Assembly (NCBI GenBank): GCA_030432695.1
Contig: JAUILN010000010.1
Coordinates: forward strand, 1 to 64,000
DNA from: a bacterium
GTDB lineage: Bacteria > Planctomycetota > UBA1135 > UBA2386
DNA length: 64,000 nucleotides
Reading direction: 5' to 3'
Part shown: piece after piece, positions 44,952 through 52,962 of the stretch
How positions within the stretch are numbered: the stretch's first letter is position 1
Layout of the letters: each line of letters begins with the position of its first letter
Translations under genes and position numbers: made by a program
Notes under the pieces: generated by a model
The model's database searches: none
What the model was told of the DNA's origin: nothing
Seen by the model: the letters and a program-made list of their open reading frames with translations, nothing else

Positions 44952-47756
44952 TCACCGCACCAGGCGGCGGAAGTCCTCGCGGTCGCCGAGGTGGAGTTGG
45001 TGGCCGATGCCGCGCACCTCTTCCTGCGAGAGTGCGCCGAGGTCGTACGCGGCGGCGAGCGCGGCCACTGCGGCTGCGGGGTCGTCGCAGGCGGCGTGCG
45101 CGTAGGCGGCGATGCGCTGGAACATGCCCAGCGTCGGCGAGCGCGGGTCGACTTCGGTGAGCGTCGAGACGGCACGGACCAGCGCGTCGCGGCCTTCCTC
45201 CGGATGGTCGAAGGTCAACAGCATCTGACCGAGCGTGAACAGGCCGCTGGCGAGCTGGCTACGCCACACCGGCGACGCGCCGAGGGCGGGCGAAGCGGCG
45301 AGAATCGTTTCCAGCTCGTGCACCGCCTCCTCGGTGCGGACCACCAGGCCGGTCGGGTCGTCGTGATACGCCGCGGCCAGGTCCGGCGTGGTGAACTCGA
45401 GGTCGGCGAGGCGCAGCCGGAACAGCGCGAGTTCGGCCCGCGACTCGTCGCGCTCGGGGAAGCGCTCGACCAGTGCGGCGTGCGACTCGATCGCCCGCTC
45501 GACCTCCGCCGCCGCCGCCACCCGCTCGCCCGCCGCGATCCGCGCGGTGGTGACCTCGAAGCGCGCCATGCTCGCCTCCCAGGCATACTCCGAGCGGCCG
45601 GGGAAGGTCTGGGACAGCGCCTCGAACGCGCCGATCGCCGCGTCGAGGTGCTCAAGGGCACTCGCCCGCGACGCGGGATCGAGGATCCCGATCCGACCGA
45701 GCGCCAACCGCGTGCGCGCCAGTTCCCGCCGCGGCTCCGGATCCGCCGCGCCGGTCCCGGTGAGTGCGCGCAGGTTCTGCTGGAGCAGCTCGGTCGCTTC
45801 GACTCCACGCCCCGAGCGGGACAGCAGCATCGCGAGGTTGATGCGCACCTCGGCGGTCTCGACCGCCAGCGCCGTGCCGGTCCGTACGCTGATCGATCCG
45901 AGCCTCGCCAGCGCCTCGCGCAGTCGCGCCTCCGCCACCGTCGCCGTCTCGCCGTCGACCGCATCGGCGACGGACGCGATCGCCAGGTTGCTCGCACACG
46001 TCGCGGCCAGCACACCCGCCTCCGCGTCACCCGCCGCGACCAACGGTGCGGTGTCGTCCACCGCCTGCTGCCACCGCCGCACCGCCGCCTGCAGGTCGCC
46101 GCGATCCCTTGCCAGGGTGCCGTCGAGCGCCAGGAGCTGGGCCCGCGCCAACACTCCGGCGGGTTCTCCGTCGCGGTCCTGGGCCGCAGCCGCACGGTCG
46201 ATCGCCGCGAGCGCGACTCCGAGCTCGCGCTGCGCGTCGTTGGTCCGACCGATGAGGAGCAGCACCTCGGCGACCTGTCCGCGGGCCTCGCCGGACATCC
46301 GCGCCACCCGCGGGTCGTCCGGCTCGGCGCGCTCCAACTCGTCGAGCAAGGCGATCGCGTCACCGGTCTGCTCGACGCGCAGCGCATCGAGCCCCGGGAT
46401 CGCCCGGAGCGCCGGATCCCGGGCCCGTTCGAGCAGCCTGTCGACGGCCCCGAGGGTCCGCTGCAGGTGCCCGTCCGCACGGGCCCGCGAAGTCGCGTCG
46501 GCGAGGAACAGTCCCCCCGCCGCGACTCCGGCCAGCAACGCGAGCGCCACCGCCGCCGCGGTCCACGGATGCCGCCGCACCGCCCGGCTGGCGATGCCGA
46601 CCATGCTCGGTCGCCGTGCGCGGATCGGCCGGTGGTCGAGGAAGGCCTCGAGGTCGGCGGCGAACTCCCGGGCGCTCGCGTAGCGCCGCTCGGATTCGCG
46701 GGCCATCGCCTTGTGCAGGATGGTCTCGACGTCGCGCGGCGGCGACGGCCGGAAGGTCGACAGCGAACGGATCCGACCGCGGAGGATCCGGTCGCGGAGC
46801 GCCATCTCGGAGTCGGCGTCGTAGGCCGGGTGCAGGGCGATCAGCTCGTAGAGCGTCGCACCGAGCGAGTACACGTCGGTGCGCGCGTCGACGGTCGCGC
46901 CGAGGAGCTGCTCGGGCGAGGTGTATTCAAGAGTGCCGACGAACCCGCCGGTGCGCGTCAGCGACGCCGCACCCTCCGCCGCGGCCAAGCCGAAGTCGAG
47001 CAACTGCACGCGGCCGGCCGGCGTGACCATCACGTTCGACGGCTTGATGTCGCGATGCAGGACGCCGTGCTCGTGCGCGTGCTGCACCGCCTCGGCGACC
47101 CGCCCGAGGATCCGGCACGCGGTCCGGATCCAGTTGCCGGTGAAGGTCTCCGGCAGGTTCTCCGGCGGCAGTTGGCCGGCATGCCGCGCGACGATCGCCA
47201 ACAGGTCCCGGCCGGTCGCGTTGTCCGCACCCTCGCGCGCGGCAACCACCACGTCGGCCAGCGACGCGCCGCGGACGTGGTCCATCGCGTAGTACGGCAA
47301 CCCCGCCTGCTCGCCGCAGGTGTGGATCGGCACGATCCCCGGGTGGTCGAGCCGGGCCACCGCCTCGATCTCGCGGACGAAGCGCTCGCGGGCACCGGGG
47401 AAGTACAGGTGCTCCGGCCGCACCACCTTCAGGGCGACCTGCCGGCCGAGACCCGCCTGCTCGGCCAGGAACACCAACCCCATGCCCCCGCCGCCGATCC
47501 GTTCCAGCAGGCGGAACTCGCCCAGGCGTTCGGGGATCCCGGTCTGGGACGCGCCGTCGTCGGACCCGCCCAACAGGCCCGCCGCGCGGAGCTTGGCGAG
47601 CCGCGCGCGGACCTCCTCGGCGTGTTCCGGATGCGCCGCCAGCAACGACTCGACCTCGGCCGTCGACCCCGCCTCTGCGATCCGGTCGATGCACCGCGCG
47701 AGCAGGTCGCGCACCGGGTCGCTCGCGGGCTCCCCACCAGTCGTCTGTCGCGGCAT
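44952..47756 (-). CDS. Transmembrane Ser/Thr protein kinase with C-terminal TPR-like region
   Basis: A 934-aa Hanks-type kinase. Residues 10-65 form a helical pre-domain (EVESLLAAHPEHAEEVRARL). The kinase domain spans about 78-375: IGGGGMGLVF loop, VALK (Lys110), HRDIKPSN (Asp236), DFG (254-256), YTSPEQ. One membrane segment lies at about 398-418. From 420 to the end are helical repeats (ERAEPDDPRVARMSGEARGQ; AIGAFEALSQTFPGRSEYAW), probably TPRs outside the membrane. It is divergent from an ECF sigma gene with only 45 bp between starts, so the two probably share a control region and act together. Confidence 0.92.
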   Translation of the reverse strand: MPRQTTGGEPASDPVRDLLARCIDRIAEAGSTAEVESLLAAHPEHAEEVRARLAKLRAAGLLGGSDDGASQTGIPERLGEFRLLERIGGGGMGLVFLAEQAGLGRQVALKVVRPEHLYFPGARERFVREIEAVARLDHPGIVPIHTCGEQAGLPYYAMDHVRGASLADVVVAAREGADNATGRDLLAIVARHAGQLPPENLPETFTGNWIRTACRILGRVAEAVQHAHEHGVLHRDIKPSNVMVTPAGRVQLLDFGLAAAEGAASLTRTGGFVGTLEYTSPEQLLGATVDARTDVYSLGATLYELIALHPAYDADSEMALRDRILRGRIRSLSTFRPSPPRDVETILHKAMARESERRYASAREFAADLEAFLDHRPIRARRPSMVGIASRAVRRHPWTAAAVALALLAGVAAGGLFLADATSRARADGHLQRTLGAVDRLLERARDPALRAIPGLDALRVEQTGDAIALLDELERAEPDDPRVARMSGEARGQVAEVLLLIGRTNDAQRELGVALAAIDRAAAAQDRDGEPAGVLARAQLLALDGTLARDRGDLQAAVRRWQQAVDDTAPLVAAGDAEAGVLAATCASNLAIASVADAVDGETATVAEARLREALARLGSISVRTGTALAVETAEVRINLAMLLSRSGRGVEATELLQQNLRALTGTGAADPEPRRELARTRLALGRIGILDPASRASALEHLDAAIGAFEALSQTFPGRSEYAWEASMARFEVTTARIAAGERVAAAAEVERAIESHAALVERFPERDESRAELALFRLRLADLEFTTPDLAAAYHDDPTGLVVRTEEAVHELETILAASPALGASPVWRSQLASGLFTLGQMLLTFDHPEEGRDALVRAVSTLTEVDPRSPTLGMFQRIAAYAHAACDDPAAAVAALAAAYDLGALSQEEVRGIGHQLHLGDREDFRRLVR

Positions 47757-47801
47757 CGGATCGCTCGGGTCCCGGGACCTGACGTATCATACCTCGCCAC
47801 C
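47757..47801. promoter_or_regulatory. Short divergent control region between kinase and ECF sigma genes
   Basis: Only 45 bp separate the two divergent start codons, so both promoters, or their 5' ends, must overlap here or lie inside the opposing genes. A TATCAT at 47785-47790 could be a -10 element for the sigma gene, but no -35 is clear. Autoregulation by the ECF factor is plausible (inference). Confidence 0.4.
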
Positions 47802-48377
47802 ATGGAGCAGACCGACGGCGACCTCACCGACCTGCTCGAGCGACTCGGCCGCGGGGACCAGGCCGCCATCGACCAGTTGCTGGTCCGCTTCCTGCCGAAC
47901 GTGACCGCCTACCTGCGGCTGCGCGCCGGGCCCGCGCTGCTGGCCCGCGAGTCGACCTCCGACCTGGCGCAGTCGGTGTGCCGCGACATCCTCGAGAAGG
48001 CCGGTGACTTCCGGTTCGGCGGCGAGACCGAGTTCCGGATGTGGCTGTTCACCACCGCCAAGCGCAAGCTCGCCGACCGCCACGAGTACTGGGGTGCGCA
48101 GAAGCGGGCCGGCGAACCAGCGACCCTCGACGATGCCGTCGCACTCGACGCCTACCCTTCGATCTGCACGCCGAGCGTCCACGCCGGCGCCCGGGAACAG
48201 CTCGAGCGCGTCGAAGCCGCGATCCGCAAGCTGTCGCCGGACAAGCAGCAGGTGGTGATGATGTCGCGGCTGATGGGCCTGCCGCACGCGGCGATCGCCG
48301 AGCAGCTCGGTCGCTCGGAGGGCGCGGTGCGGGTGCTGCTCAGCCGGGCGTTGGCGGATCTGGCGATGGAGCTGTAG
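47802..48377 (+). CDS. ECF-type RNA polymerase sigma factor
   Basis: A 191-aa protein. Region 2 covers about residues 15-95 (LLVRFLPNVTAYLRL, STSDLAQSVCRDILEKAG, FRMWLFTTAKRKLADRHEY). The linker contains DAYPSICTPSV. Region 4 is at about 130-188 with the helix-turn-helix LMGLPHAAIAEQLGRSEGAV and LLSRALADLAMEL. It has no region 1 or 3. It is divergent from its probable partner kinase. Its last 38 bases overlap the convergent AraC-type gene. Confidence 0.9.
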   Translation: MEQTDGDLTDLLERLGRGDQAAIDQLLVRFLPNVTAYLRLRAGPALLARESTSDLAQSVCRDILEKAGDFRFGGETEFRMWLFTTAKRKLADRHEYWGAQKRAGEPATLDDAVALDAYPSICTPSVHAGAREQLERVEAAIRKLSPDKQQVVMMSRLMGLPHAAIAEQLGRSEGAVRVLLSRALADLAMEL

Positions 48378-49347
48378 GCGAGGCCCCCGCTGGCCGATGG
48401 CGCTGCCGGTAGGCTCCGGGTGATTCGTGCATCACCCGTTTGAACACCTTGCCGAAGGAGTTCTCCGACTCGTAGCCGACCGCCACCGCGACCGCTGCCA
48501 TCCCGATCGAGCCTCGTTCGCGCAGCATCGCTGCCGCACGGACCATCCTCCACTGCGTGAGGTGACCCAGCGGGGTCTCCCCGACGAGTCTGCGGAAGCG
48601 TTCCGCGAACGCGGAACGCGACATGGACACGGAGCTGGCGAGCTGCGGAATCGTCCAGGTGCGGTTCGGCTCGGCATGCATCAGCCGTAGCGCCGCACCG
48701 ATCTGCGGGTCGACGAGGGCACGGAGCCAGTTCGCGCTGCCCTCGCCGAGCATCGTCTGGATCTGGCTCCGCATCGCCTGGACGAACAGAACCTCCGCGA
48801 GCCGATCCACGACCGCCGCCGAGCCCGGCTCGTTCCCCGACGCCTCCGCGGCGAGGTGCTGGAGGGTCGAGGCGAACCACGGGGACTGGTGCGACGACGC
48901 GGGCAGGTGCACGACCCGCGGCAGATGCTCGACCAGCACCCCGCTCTCCGGCGACGCGAACGTGAAGCACCCGGCGATCACCGAGGTCGGCAGACCGCCA
49001 CCGCCGTGCTCGATCAGCCGCGTCCGGTGGAAGCGCCCTGGCGGCGTGACCTCGGTAGCCGGCCGGACGCGCGCCCTCGGGTCGCTCTTCAGCGTGTAGG
49101 TCCTCGGAGCCGGCAGGAACACGAAGTCACCACCGACGAGTGCGACCGGCGGTAGCTCGTCGACGACGAGCAGGCAGGAGCCGCGCGTCACGACGAGACA
49201 GATTCCCTTCTCAGCCGGGAATCGCAGACCGAACGGCGCGGACAGTTCGATGCGTCCATACAGCTGCCCGCGGGTGCGGAGGAGAGCCATCACTTCGGCG
49301 AGAACGTCCACGGAATAGGCCTCGTTCTGGAGCAATGGACCAATCAA
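48340..49347 (-). CDS. AraC-family transcriptional regulator with N-terminal cupin domain
   Basis: A 335-aa regulator. Residues 1-200 match the AraC-binding-like cupin_6 type (LLRTRGQLYGRIELSAPFGL, VALVGGDFVFLP, IAGCFTFASPESGVLVEHLP). The AraC DNA-binding domain follows (about 215-315): a first helix-turn-helix in TIPQLASSVSMSRSAFAERFRR, then ETPLGHLTQWRM and the second in IGMAAVAVAVGYESENSFGKVFKRV with SPGAYR. It is divergent from the NTF2/SDR pair, a common arrangement in which the regulator controls the adjacent SDR operon (inference). The 3' end overlaps the convergent sigma gene by 38 bp. Confidence 0.92.
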   Translation of the reverse strand: MIGPLLQNEAYSVDVLAEVMALLRTRGQLYGRIELSAPFGLRFPAEKGICLVVTRGSCLLVVDELPPVALVGGDFVFLPAPRTYTLKSDPRARVRPATEVTPPGRFHRTRLIEHGGGGLPTSVIAGCFTFASPESGVLVEHLPRVVHLPASSHQSPWFASTLQHLAAEASGNEPGSAAVVDRLAEVLFVQAMRSQIQTMLGEGSANWLRALVDPQIGAALRLMHAEPNRTWTIPQLASSVSMSRSAFAERFRRLVGETPLGHLTQWRMVRAAAMLRERGSIGMAAVAVAVGYESENSFGKVFKRVMHESPGAYRQRHRPAGASPTAPSPDPPTPG

Positions 49348-49455
49348 CCGGCTTATCGGCCATGGATCGTCCAGAACTGCCAGCCTAGCTTCCCTGCAGG
49401 TCGCGGTGCCAGCGAGTTCGCCGAACGGGCGCCCGACCGACCGGAGGACGCACCC

Positions 49456-49785
49456 ATGAACACCGATCTACCACGCCCGGTCGCGGCGTATCTCGCCGCC
49501 GAGCAGGCCAAGAACTCCACCGGCCTCGCACGCTGCTTCGCAGAGGCCGCGGTCGTTTGCGACGAGGGCCGTGAGCACCACGGGGTCACGGCGATCGGGG
49601 CCTGGCATCGCGAGGCCAACGCGAAGGTCCGCTACGTCGTCGAACCACTCGATGCCTCCGCCGACGGGTCGACCGTCGTCGTCCGCACGCGCGTCTCCGG
49701 CGACTTCCCCGGTAGCCCGGCGGAGCTGCAGAACCACTTCCGATTGCAGGACGACCGCATCGTGCGCCTGGAGGTGAAGCCGTGA
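49456..49785 (+). CDS. NTF2-like / SnoaL-like domain protein
   Basis: A 109-aa single-domain protein: an N-terminal helix (PVAAYLAAEQAKNSTGLARCF), the AEAAVVCDEGREHHGVTAI segment, IGAWHREANAKVRYVVEPL, then strands ending FRLQDDRIVRLEVKP. This alpha+beta cone fold binds small hydrophobic ligands or acts as an isomerase; no catalytic set can be assigned. Its stop overlaps the GTG of the SDR gene (GTGA at 49782-49785), so they are translationally coupled and probably act on the same compound. Confidence 0.88.
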   Translation: MNTDLPRPVAAYLAAEQAKNSTGLARCFAEAAVVCDEGREHHGVTAIGAWHREANAKVRYVVEPLDASADGSTVVVRTRVSGDFPGSPAELQNHFRLQDDRIVRLEVKP

Positions 49786-50585
49786 ACTCCGGATCCAGCG
49801 CTTCGGCCGGCACCGGCCTGTTCCACGCTCGACGCGTGCTCGTGACCGGCGGTACGCGCGGCATCGGCGCAGCGATCGTGCAGCAGTTCGTGGCCGGCGG
49901 AGCCTCGGTCGCGACCACCGGCCGGCACCCGCCATCTCCTGGCGACGACACCGCTGTGTTCGTGCAGGCCGACGTCAGCACCCCCGACGGCGTCCGCGCC
50001 GTGGCCGACCGGGTGCTCGCCGAGTGGGGTGGGGTCGACGTGCTGGTCGACTGCGTCGGCGGATCCGATGCGCCCAGCGGTGGCTTCGCGGTCCTCGACG
50101 ACACCGCCTGGACCCGGGCGTTCGAACTGAACCTTATGTCCGCAGTACGACTCGATCGCGCGCTCGTGCCCGGCATGGTCGACCGCCGGCGGGGCGTCGT
50201 TCTCCACATCTCTTCCATCCAACACCGGCTGCCACTGCCCGACTCCACGCTCGCGTACGCCGCCATGAAGGCCGCGCTGCGCACCTACAGCAAAGGGCTG
50301 GCGCGCGAGGTGGGGCCCAAGGGCGTGCGGGTCAACACCGTCTCCCCAGGGTTCGTGGAGACCAGCGCCGCACGAGACATGATCCTGCGCCTCGCAGAGA
50401 GTCGCGAGATCGACGAAGCCACGGCGCGCCAGGCGATCGTCGACATGATCGGCGGGATCCCGATCGGACGGCCGGCCCGTCCCGCGGAGGTCGCCGAACT
50501 GGTGACGTTCCTCGCTTCCGACGCCGCCGCTTCGGTCCATGGGGCCGACTACGTCATCGACGGCGGCACCGTCCCGACGATCTGA
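49782..50585 (+). CDS. SDR-family oxidoreductase
   Basis: A 267-aa classical short-chain dehydrogenase. The Rossmann motif is TGGTRGIG (residues 22-29), followed by the DVLVDCVGG segment in the place of NNAG. The catalytic set is Asn117, Ser144/145, Tyr159 and Lys163 (YAAMK). PG in NTVSPGFVET and the C-terminal EVAELVTFLASD...GADYVIDGG are standard. It should reduce or oxidise a carbonyl/alcohol with NAD(P)H; the substrate is unknown. It begins with GTG inside the NTF2 stop. It is probably controlled by the divergent AraC regulator. Confidence 0.93.
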   Translation: MNSGSSASAGTGLFHARRVLVTGGTRGIGAAIVQQFVAGGASVATTGRHPPSPGDDTAVFVQADVSTPDGVRAVADRVLAEWGGVDVLVDCVGGSDAPSGGFAVLDDTAWTRAFELNLMSAVRLDRALVPGMVDRRRGVVLHISSIQHRLPLPDSTLAYAAMKAALRTYSKGLAREVGPKGVRVNTVSPGFVETSAARDMILRLAESREIDEATARQAIVDMIGGIPIGRPARPAEVAELVTFLASDAAASVHGADYVIDGGTVPTI

Positions 50586-50619
50586 CGGCGTCCGGCGAGT
50601 CGCAGGTGGAACCACCGGC

Positions 50620-50709
50620 CCGCACCGTCCCGTGCACGGCCGGCGGGTTTTCTTGCACAATCCACGGACCGGCGGCCGGGGAATGCACTCCCCCGTTGCC
50701 TACCTGTTG
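50620..50709 (+). repeat. Conserved leader of the first Uma2-type gene
   Basis: About 90 bp that recurs upstream of the second Uma2 gene (about 61100-61190). Shared parts are GCACGGCCGGCG, then GGAATGCACTCCCCC, then CGTTGCCTACCTGTTG running into the ATG at 50710. A small hairpin GGGGA/TCCCC brackets ATGCAC here. The number of Cs differs between copies, which shows the upstream ATG is not a conserved start. Confidence 0.65.
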
Positions 50710-51195
50710 ATGAACGAACTCGTGATGGTCCAACGCTCCGAACACCCGTCCGCGCTCCGCGTCCCGCTGCTCGAGAACGGCGACCGGCTCACCCGGGTCG
50801 AGTTCGAGCGGCGCTACGAGGCCCATCCCGAGATCAAGAAGGCTGAATTGCTCAACGGGAGGGTTCTGATCCCGAGTCGGACGGGAACCACTGCCCATGG
50901 GGAGAGCACCGCGTCCCTCGGCCTCCTGCTCGGCACCTACGCCGCCGAGAGCCGCATGTTGCTGGTCACCAGCAACTCCACCCTCCGGATCGACGAGGAC
51001 AACGAACCACAGCCGGACCTCATCCTGCGGATCGACGCCGACGGCTGCCTCCAGAGCCGGATGTTCCCCGGCCTCCGGATCGACGTCCCGGCCCTGCTCG
51101 CCGGCGACGACCGCAAGGCCCTGGCGACGCTTCGTTCGTCGCTCGAGGTCGGCGCGCACCGCTCGCTGCTGGCCCGCCTCGACGCCGCGGACTGA
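50710..51195 (+). CDS. Uma2-family protein with internal deletion of the catalytic core
   Basis: A 161-aa product starting MNELVM, aligned with the 235-aa Uma2 protein at 61191. The N-terminal part (LENGDRLTRVEFERRYEAHP, EIKKAELLNGRV) and PQPDLILRI are kept, as is the C-terminal part (RMFPGLRIDVPALLAGDD). About 70 residues between them are missing, including the segment with the second acidic residue and Lys of the PD-(D/E)xK nuclease fold. The frame stays open, so the deletion was clean. It is probably inactive as a nuclease, but might still bind DNA or its paralogue (speculation). It has the same conserved leader as the intact gene. Confidence 0.8.
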   Translation: MNELVMVQRSEHPSALRVPLLENGDRLTRVEFERRYEAHPEIKKAELLNGRVLIPSRTGTTAHGESTASLGLLLGTYAAESRMLLVTSNSTLRIDEDNEPQPDLILRIDADGCLQSRMFPGLRIDVPALLAGDDRKALATLRSSLEVGAHRSLLARLDAAD

Positions 51196-51263
51196 TCGCC
51201 CGCAATCCCTGTCCGGAATCCCGCCGGATCGCTGATGTCCTCGGAGGCCCACGCCCCGCTCCG

Positions 51264-51434
51264 ATGCTCGACCCGCAGGAGGAACAACGGCTCCACGATC
51301 TCCTCGCCGAGGGGATCCGCATCGCCACCGACGCCGCGATGCTCGCCGACAGCAGTCCGAACGCCGCGCTGTTGCTCTCGCCGGGCGAACCTCTCGGGGA
51401 CGGTGTGCAATCAGGACCGATCAACCGGCAGTGA
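51264..51434 (+). CDS. Small hypothetical protein
   Basis: A 56-aa frame: MLDPQEEQRLHDLLAEGIRI, then ATDAAMLADSSPNAALLLSP, ending SGPINRQ. It begins as an amphipathic acidic helix and has a normal protein composition. It lies 68 bp after the Uma2-like gene on the same strand and converges with the prenyltransferase-repeat gene 21 bp later. No family is recognised; it could be chance. Confidence 0.35.
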   Translation: MLDPQEEQRLHDLLAEGIRIATDAAMLADSSPNAALLLSPGEPLGDGVQSGPINRQ

Positions 51435-51455
51435 GCTGCGCCCGGAGGAACCGGC

Positions 51456-52733
51456 TCACTCCCGCCTGACCCGCGGCAGCCGATAGGGCGCCTGCAGGGT
51501 CAGCGCACCGAGCGCGGTGGTGCCCACGCGGCCCAGATCGTCACCCCAGACCCCGCACGGATCCCAGGAGCCCTCGAAGGTCGCGTCGCTGCGCTGGTGC
51601 TCGACGAGGACTCGTCCCTGTGCAATGTGCCAGTCCTGCCAGTGCCCGCCGCCGTGCTGGAACAGCGCGTGGCTGGCGAAGAACCAGGCGAGGACGTCGA
51701 CCTTGCCGGACTCCGGATCCCACTCCGGCGGGCAGCTCGCGATCAGGTCCGCACTCTCGGGCATCGCGTTGTGGATGTCGCCCGGGATCGCACCGGCCAG
51801 GTACTCGGCGAACAGGCCGCCAGCGGTCAGCGTCTCGTTCGCGTCGACGGGGAACACCTCCGCATGCCGATCGTCCCGACGTGACGAGCGTCCGCCGCGT
51901 TCTCGGTAGCCGACGCGTCCGGAGACGGGGTCCTTCATCGCGTGCACGAAGATCCGCGACAGCTCATCCCATTTCAGACGCCGCTCCCGAGCGACCGGCC
52001 CAGGATCGAAGCCGAAGCGGTCGCCGGCATGACAAGCCTGCGCGCACCAGACCAGGACCGAGATGTCGCACGGACCACCCTGCAACGCATACGGCCAGGA
52101 GTTGAACTCGTGGCGAAGGAGGTGGAGCTGCGACAGTGCCCGCTCTGCAGGTGCGCGCATCGCGTGATCGCCTGACAGGCCCGCGGCCTCGACCAGAGCC
52201 TGGGTTGCCAGGGCATGGCAGTAGATGTACGCGTCGAGCCCGATCGGCCCGATGCCTCCGCTCTCGGGATCTTGCTGCCGGCGCAGCCACTGCACACCAC
52301 GCCGCACGTTCGTCCGGTACGGCCCACGCTCCGTCGTGTTGCCATCACCGAGCAGGGCCAGCAAGGCCAGGCTGGTGATGCCCACGTCGAACTCGGGTCC
52401 ACCCGCCCCGTCGGTCTTCGCGCCCTCGGGATCGTTCGACGGGAAGCCGTCGGCATCCCACCGCCCGTCGCCCGACTGATGGAGCGCGAGCCACTGCAGC
52501 GCGCGGTCGATCGCGAGCACTTCGCTCCTGCCCGGTTCCTCGCGGGCCAACAGTCGCTTGCGCGCGAGTCGATGGGCGAGGAGTCCGGTCGATTCGGGCT
52601 CGGGCACACCCGCAACGGCGGGCACTACCTCCGGCGCAGACTCGGGCCCCGGCTCCTGGCCATGCGCGCCGGCACCGCTGAGCGCGATCCAACCCAGCAC
52701 CCAAGCGATCCGACTTCGCACGGCAGTCCGCAT
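51456..52733 (-). CDS. Secreted prenyltransferase / squalene-oxidase-repeat (terpenoid cyclase-like) protein
   Basis: A 425-aa exported protein. The start at 52733 gives the signal peptide MRTAVRSRIAWVLGWIALSG, cleaved near AHGQ. From about residue 75 come alpha-toroid repeats with the QW-like pattern: AIDRALQWLALHQSGDGRWD, GITSLALLALLG, RRGVQWLRRQQDPESGGIG, TAGGLFAEYLAG, and VGTTALGALTL near the end. The catalytic DxDD of squalene-hopene cyclase is not seen, so it is probably not a cyclase. Such exported alpha-toroid proteins are common in Planctomycetota with unknown role. It is divergent from the FG-GAP gene at 52963. Confidence 0.8.
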   Translation of the reverse strand: MRTAVRSRIAWVLGWIALSGAGAHGQEPGPESAPEVVPAVAGVPEPESTGLLAHRLARKRLLAREEPGRSEVLAIDRALQWLALHQSGDGRWDADGFPSNDPEGAKTDGAGGPEFDVGITSLALLALLGDGNTTERGPYRTNVRRGVQWLRRQQDPESGGIGPIGLDAYIYCHALATQALVEAAGLSGDHAMRAPAERALSQLHLLRHEFNSWPYALQGGPCDISVLVWCAQACHAGDRFGFDPGPVARERRLKWDELSRIFVHAMKDPVSGRVGYRERGGRSSRRDDRHAEVFPVDANETLTAGGLFAEYLAGAIPGDIHNAMPESADLIASCPPEWDPESGKVDVLAWFFASHALFQHGGGHWQDWHIAQGRVLVEHQRSDATFEGSWDPCGVWGDDLGRVGTTALGALTLQAPYRLPRVRRE

Positions 52734-52962
52734 GGGGATCGACGATAGAGCGCAGCGCCGGCAGGAGGCCGGGAACTCGGCCACCCCCCGAACGGATACC
52801 GCCAGCCGACCCCACCACCGGGCCGTCAGGACCAGCCGCGAGATTTCTACGGCGATCTCGTCCGCACCGGGCAGCCACCGGCCATGAACGGGTGCCGGCC
52901 GACTCGCGGACCCTGCCCCCGGAGCACCAAAGGCCAGATCGCATACCCTCGAAGCAGCAGCC

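Noticed and set aside
50683..51195. Upstream ATG (MHSPVAYLLMNELVM) as the start of the short Uma2 gene
   Set aside because: In the paralogue an extra C puts the same upstream ATG out of frame, so only the MNELVM start is conserved.
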